Shown here piece after piece: positions 61,131 through 64,000 of a stretch of 64,000 nt of DNA. Every line of letters starts with the position of its first letter. The stretch's first letter is position 1. The notes beneath the pieces are model-generated. The model was given only the letters and a program-made list of their open reading frames with translations, did no database searches and had not been told where the DNA came from. Source of the DNA: Selenobaculum gibii. Lineage in GTDB: Bacteria; Bacillota; Negativicutes; ICN-92133. The translations under genes and the position numbers were made by a program. Location: NCBI RefSeq assembly GCF_030273445.1, contig NZ_CP120678.1:149501-213500 (forward strand), given 5' to 3'.

Positions 61131-61277
61131 CATATAAAAAACAATAGTTATCCACATTTTTATTCACATAGTGCATAAGTTTGTGGATAAGTTTGAGTAT
61201 AAACCATAAAATAGTTAGGTTTTTAAGAAATATCTTGTGGATAAGAAATTATCCACAAAAATAAAATATGTGAATAA
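61101..61277. promoter_or_regulatory. Cluster of DnaA boxes
   Basis: Within 177 bp of intergenic DNA there are four perfect TTATCCACA boxes: 61148-61156 (+), 61182-61190 (-), 61236-61244 (-) and 61249-61257 (+). Three one-mismatch boxes lie at 61101-61109 (-), 61160-61168 (+) and 61269-61277 (-). Such density is typical of replication origins or DnaA-titrating/regulatory clusters. The surrounding DNA is very AT-rich. Confidence 0.85.
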
Positions 61278-61376
61278 CTTATGGTTTTATGTTGATTTAT
61301 TATAGAATGATTTTTATCTTGACGTATTTTGGGGTATAATAAAAAATAATGTTTCAATTTGAAAAAGGATGATAAA

Positions 61377-62522
61377 ATGTGTGATCTGGATGAAAAAACA
61401 TTAGATAATATTATAAAAGAAACAATTCACGCAATGGAAAATGGAAAGACACAAATCTTTGAAATTTATGAAGCGGCTTGCAATGAAGTAAAAAATGTTA
61501 AAAAAGACATTGAAGAGTTAAAAAAAATGGCAGAAGAGATTATTAATAAAGTTGATGATCATGAAAAAAAAGAACGCCTTGCTAGAATGAAATTAGCACA
61601 GGTAAGCTGTAATTTTAAGCTTTATAATGAAACGGATATAAAAATATGTTATGAAGAAGCCAGACAAATTCAAATTCAGGTGGCTGTTCTACGAGAGCAA
61701 GAACAAAGTATGCGAAAAAAGCGTGATGAAATGGAAATTCGCCTTAAACAATTGATGGGAACGGTAGAAAAGGCGAAGCAGCTCGTTTCACAAGTTGGTG
61801 TGGTATTAGGATATTTAAGTGCGCAGATGGGTGCAGTTGCAACGAAAATGGAGGAAATGAATCAGGAGAAATTACTTGGTGCTACGATTATTAAAGCGCA
61901 AGAGGATGAAAGGCTGAGAATTTCGCGTGAGATTCATGATGGCCCGGCACAAATGATGGCAAACGTTGTTTATCGGACGGATATTTGTGAGCGGTTATTG
62001 GCTATGGATACAGAAAAGGTACGTGAAGAACTACATGATCTTAAGGCGCAGGTACGCAATTGCTTGACGGAAACGAGGAAGATCATTTTTGATTTACGCC
62101 CGATGGGACTGGACGATTTAGGTTTGGTAGCAACGATTTTTCACTTTTTAGAAAAGTTTGAAGAACGCAATCATCTTATTGTTGATTTTAATGTGATTGG
62201 AGAAGAGGTGCGCCTGGCAAGACATATTGAAATAGGTGTATTTCGTGTAGTTCAAGAGGGAATAAATAATATTCATAAACATGCACAAGTAGATCAAGCA
62301 AAATTGGTGGTCGAATTTCATCATGAATATTTGTCTATTACTGTTGAGGATGAAGGGATTGGTTTCAATGAAGATGATGTTGATGTGCATGAAGGAGAAT
62401 GCTATGGGTTGCTTGGTATGAAAGAGCGTATTTCTTTGCTGAAGGGCAGATTAACGATTATTTCAAAAGCATTTGAAGGAACAAAATTAAGAATTTTAAT
62501 CCCGTTGGTGGACAAAGAATAG
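61377..62522 (+). CDS. degS: DegS-type sensor histidine kinase
   Basis: The start at 61377 (MCDLDEKTLDNIIKETIHAM) has AAAGGA upstream; TTG 61359 is possible. The 381-residue cytoplasmic kinase lacks membrane segments. It has an N-terminal DegS sensor region rich in coiled coil (about 1-165), then a HisKA_3 dimerisation domain with the phospho-acceptor His in SREIHDGPAQMMANVVYR (near 190). The HATPase domain (about 275-380) contains VVQEGINNIHKHAQ and DEGIGF with GLLGMKERISLLKG. Family length is matched. In Bacillus the partner DegU lies next door; here no response regulator is adjacent. The DnaA-box cluster forms its upstream region. Confidence 0.9.
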   Translation: MCDLDEKTLDNIIKETIHAMENGKTQIFEIYEAACNEVKNVKKDIEELKKMAEEIINKVDDHEKKERLARMKLAQVSCNFKLYNETDIKICYEEARQIQIQVAVLREQEQSMRKKRDEMEIRLKQLMGTVEKAKQLVSQVGVVLGYLSAQMGAVATKMEEMNQEKLLGATIIKAQEDERLRISREIHDGPAQMMANVVYRTDICERLLAMDTEKVREELHDLKAQVRNCLTETRKIIFDLRPMGLDDLGLVATIFHFLEKFEERNHLIVDFNVIGEEVRLARHIEIGVFRVVQEGINNIHKHAQVDQAKLVVEFHHEYLSITVEDEGIGFNEDDVDVHEGECYGLLGMKERISLLKGRLTIISKAFEGTKLRILIPLVDKE

Positions 62523-62537
62523 CAAAGGAGCTTGCTG

Positions 62538-64000
62538 GTGAACGAAAAGCAGAAAACAGTGCCGATACTTACGGCAATGAAACGATATGTAGAGGATGGT
62601 GCAGTTGGATTTCATACGCCGGGGCATAAGCAGGGTAAAGGAATGGATGCGGAATTTTTTGATTTAGTTACGCCACTTGGATTAAAAACCGAAGTGTCTT
62701 TAATGGAAGAGTTGGATGATTTACATGAACCGGCGATGTGTATTAAAGAAGCACAGGATTTAGCTGCTGAGCTTTATAACGCCGACTCCAGCTATTTTGT
62801 CATCAATGGAACAACAGGCGCAATTCACGCGATGATTATGGCGGCAGTAAATCCGGGAGATAAAATTATTATTCCGCGAAATGCGCACCGGTCTGTGATT
62901 GGTGGGGTCATTTTAAGCGGAGCAGAGCCGATTTTTGTTTTACCGGAAGTGGATATAGAGCTGGGAATTGCGATGGCAGTATCACCGGAGCAAATTGAGC
63001 AGGCGATAAAAGAACATCCTGATGCAAAAGCTGTATTAGTTGTGTATCCAACTTATTATGGTGTGGCTTCTGATATAGAGAAAATTGCTTCTATTGTACA
63101 TAAAAATAAAATGCTGCTACTTGTAGATGAAGCGCATGGACCTCATTTAAAATTTAGTAATTATTTGCCGATACAGGCAATAGATGCGGGAGCTGATATT
63201 GTTGCGCAGAGCACACATAAGATTTTAGGAGCTATGACACAATGCTCAATGCTTCATGCACGCCATCATCGTATTGATGTGCAAAAATTGAAGACGATGA
63301 TTAGTTTAGTTCAATCGACGAGCCCTAATTATTTACTTTTAGCATCTTTGGATGTAGCACGGCGGCAAATGGCGGTTGAAGGAAAAGCTTTATTAAAGCG
63401 AGCGGTTGATTTATCCATTTGGCTTAGAAATGAAATCAATAAAATTGAGGGACTTTATTGCTTTGGAGAAGAAAAACTAGGTGCGCAGGGCGCATATGCA
63501 CTTGATATTACGAAGCTGACTGTCACGGTTAAGGGACTCTATATGACAGGGGCAGAGGCTGAAAAAATTTTACGCTGCAAATATAAAATCCAAGTGGAAT
63601 TATCTGATTTATACAATATTTTATTTATTCTTTCCTATGCGGATGGGCAAAGAGAAGCAGAAACATTATTAGTGGCATTGCGTAAGCTGGCTGAAGAGGT
63701 AAAACAAAATTCTACCCCAATAAATGCTTTAGCCTGTGTGATTTATCCGTATAAAATTTTAACAAAACAATCACCTCGTCAAGCATTATTTGCAGTGAAG
63801 AGAGAAATGCAATTTCACGAATCAGCTGGATGTATTTGTGGGGAAATGATTACTTTTTATCCACCGGGTATTCCACTGATATGTCCAGGCGAAGTGATTA
63901 CGCAGGAGTTAATAGACTATTGTAAAATGATGCAGCAGAGTGGATTAAAGGTAGTGGGTCCTAATGATGCATCGCTTACGACAATTCAGGTTGTTGCTGA
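62538..64000 (+). CDS. Orn/Lys/Arg decarboxylase, fold-type-I (partial)
   Basis: The start is GTG at 62538, 7 bp after AAAGGAG. It runs off the right edge after about 487 residues. Visible features: VGFHTPGHKQGKGMD, NGTTGAIHAMIMAAVNPGDK, LLLVDEAHGPHLKF, and the PLP-lysine motif QSTHKILGAMTQCSML (Lys near 227). The later part FYPPGIPLICPGE belongs to the C-terminal domain. These define the arginine/lysine/ornithine decarboxylase major domain (SpeA/YaaO type). The enzyme makes a diamine or agmatine. It follows degS after 15 bp, suggesting co-transcription. In many Firmicutes a homologous gene precedes tmk and holB. Confidence 0.93.
   Translation, partial: MNEKQKTVPILTAMKRYVEDGAVGFHTPGHKQGKGMDAEFFDLVTPLGLKTEVSLMEELDDLHEPAMCIKEAQDLAAELYNADSSYFVINGTTGAIHAMIMAAVNPGDKIIIPRNAHRSVIGGVILSGAEPIFVLPEVDIELGIAMAVSPEQIEQAIKEHPDAKAVLVVYPTYYGVASDIEKIASIVHKNKMLLLVDEAHGPHLKFSNYLPIQAIDAGADIVAQSTHKILGAMTQCSMLHARHHRIDVQKLKTMISLVQSTSPNYLLLASLDVARRQMAVEGKALLKRAVDLSIWLRNEINKIEGLYCFGEEKLGAQGAYALDITKLTVTVKGLYMTGAEAEKILRCKYKIQVELSDLYNILFILSYADGQREAETLLVALRKLAEEVKQNSTPINALACVIYPYKILTKQSPRQALFAVKREMQFHESAGCICGEMITFYPPGIPLICPGEVITQELIDYCKMMQQSGLKVVGPNDASLTTIQVVA

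Noticed and set aside
61101-61277. Calling this region the chromosomal origin outright
   Set aside because: No dnaA or dnaN in the window and no skew data; only the box cluster itself can be supported.

Overview
The window is AT-rich DNA from a diderm Firmicute, most likely a member of the Negativicutes (Selenomonas/Megamonas-like); I cannot name a species. The argument combines outer-membrane machinery (a TonB-dependent receptor and a TpsB/FhaC-type transporter with a giant TpsA exoprotein) with Firmicute-style gene control (T-box, SAM-I and cobalamin riboswitches, a PRD/BglG-type MtlR, DegS, RelB/YafQ). It also has a group-IV PLP decarboxylase like the lysine/ornithine decarboxylase of Selenomonas ruminantium, an enzyme tied to cadaverine-decorated peptidoglycan.

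Region 1 (1-11.3 kb): a cobalamin-riboswitch-controlled TonB receptor and a polyferredoxin-like membrane protein, a thiamine S-component (ThiT), and exported or uncharacterised proteins (GHL10 lipoprotein, DUF2225, DUF4127 and others).

Region 2 (11.4-29.1 kb): the most remarkable part. A two-partner secretion / contact-dependent inhibition locus encodes TpsB, a 2752-residue TpsA with two N-terminal TPS domains, and an overlapping immunity gene. Downstream lies an array of at least three orphan toxin-tail/immunity cassettes. Several cassettes begin with a promoterless fragment copied from TpsA. They are separated by REP-like motifs plus a recurring terminator, and a REP-associated tyrosine transposase (RAYT) sits inside the array. 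One cassette pairs a non-specific endonuclease tail with a YezG-type immunity protein. The array ends in IS3 and RAYT debris.

Region 3 (29.1-45.3 kb): a WG-repeat protein, an Lrp regulator, an isochorismatase-like hydrolase, an unassigned ~570-nt RNA gene candidate with its own consensus promoter and terminator (32639-33209, minus strand), a glucosaminidase, serC, T-box-controlled serA, cca, a HAD phosphatase, a two-sensor-domain diguanylate cyclase, a DMT exporter, a rubredoxin-flavin reductase fusion and a zinc dehydrogenase.

Region 4 (45.3-64 kb): mannitol PTS (mtlA) and mtlR, dacF with a short overlapping upstream ORF, glycerate kinase, a RelB/YafQ toxin-antitoxin module bracketed by ~90-bp direct repeats, a SAM-I riboswitch with a metQ-metN-metI-metQ methionine transporter, an asparaginase remnant, the lysine/ornithine decarboxylase, an intergenic cluster of seven DnaA boxes, a DegS-type kinase, and a second, fold-type-I decarboxylase that runs off the end.

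All positions were read by eye, so motif and boundary coordinates may be off by a base or two.
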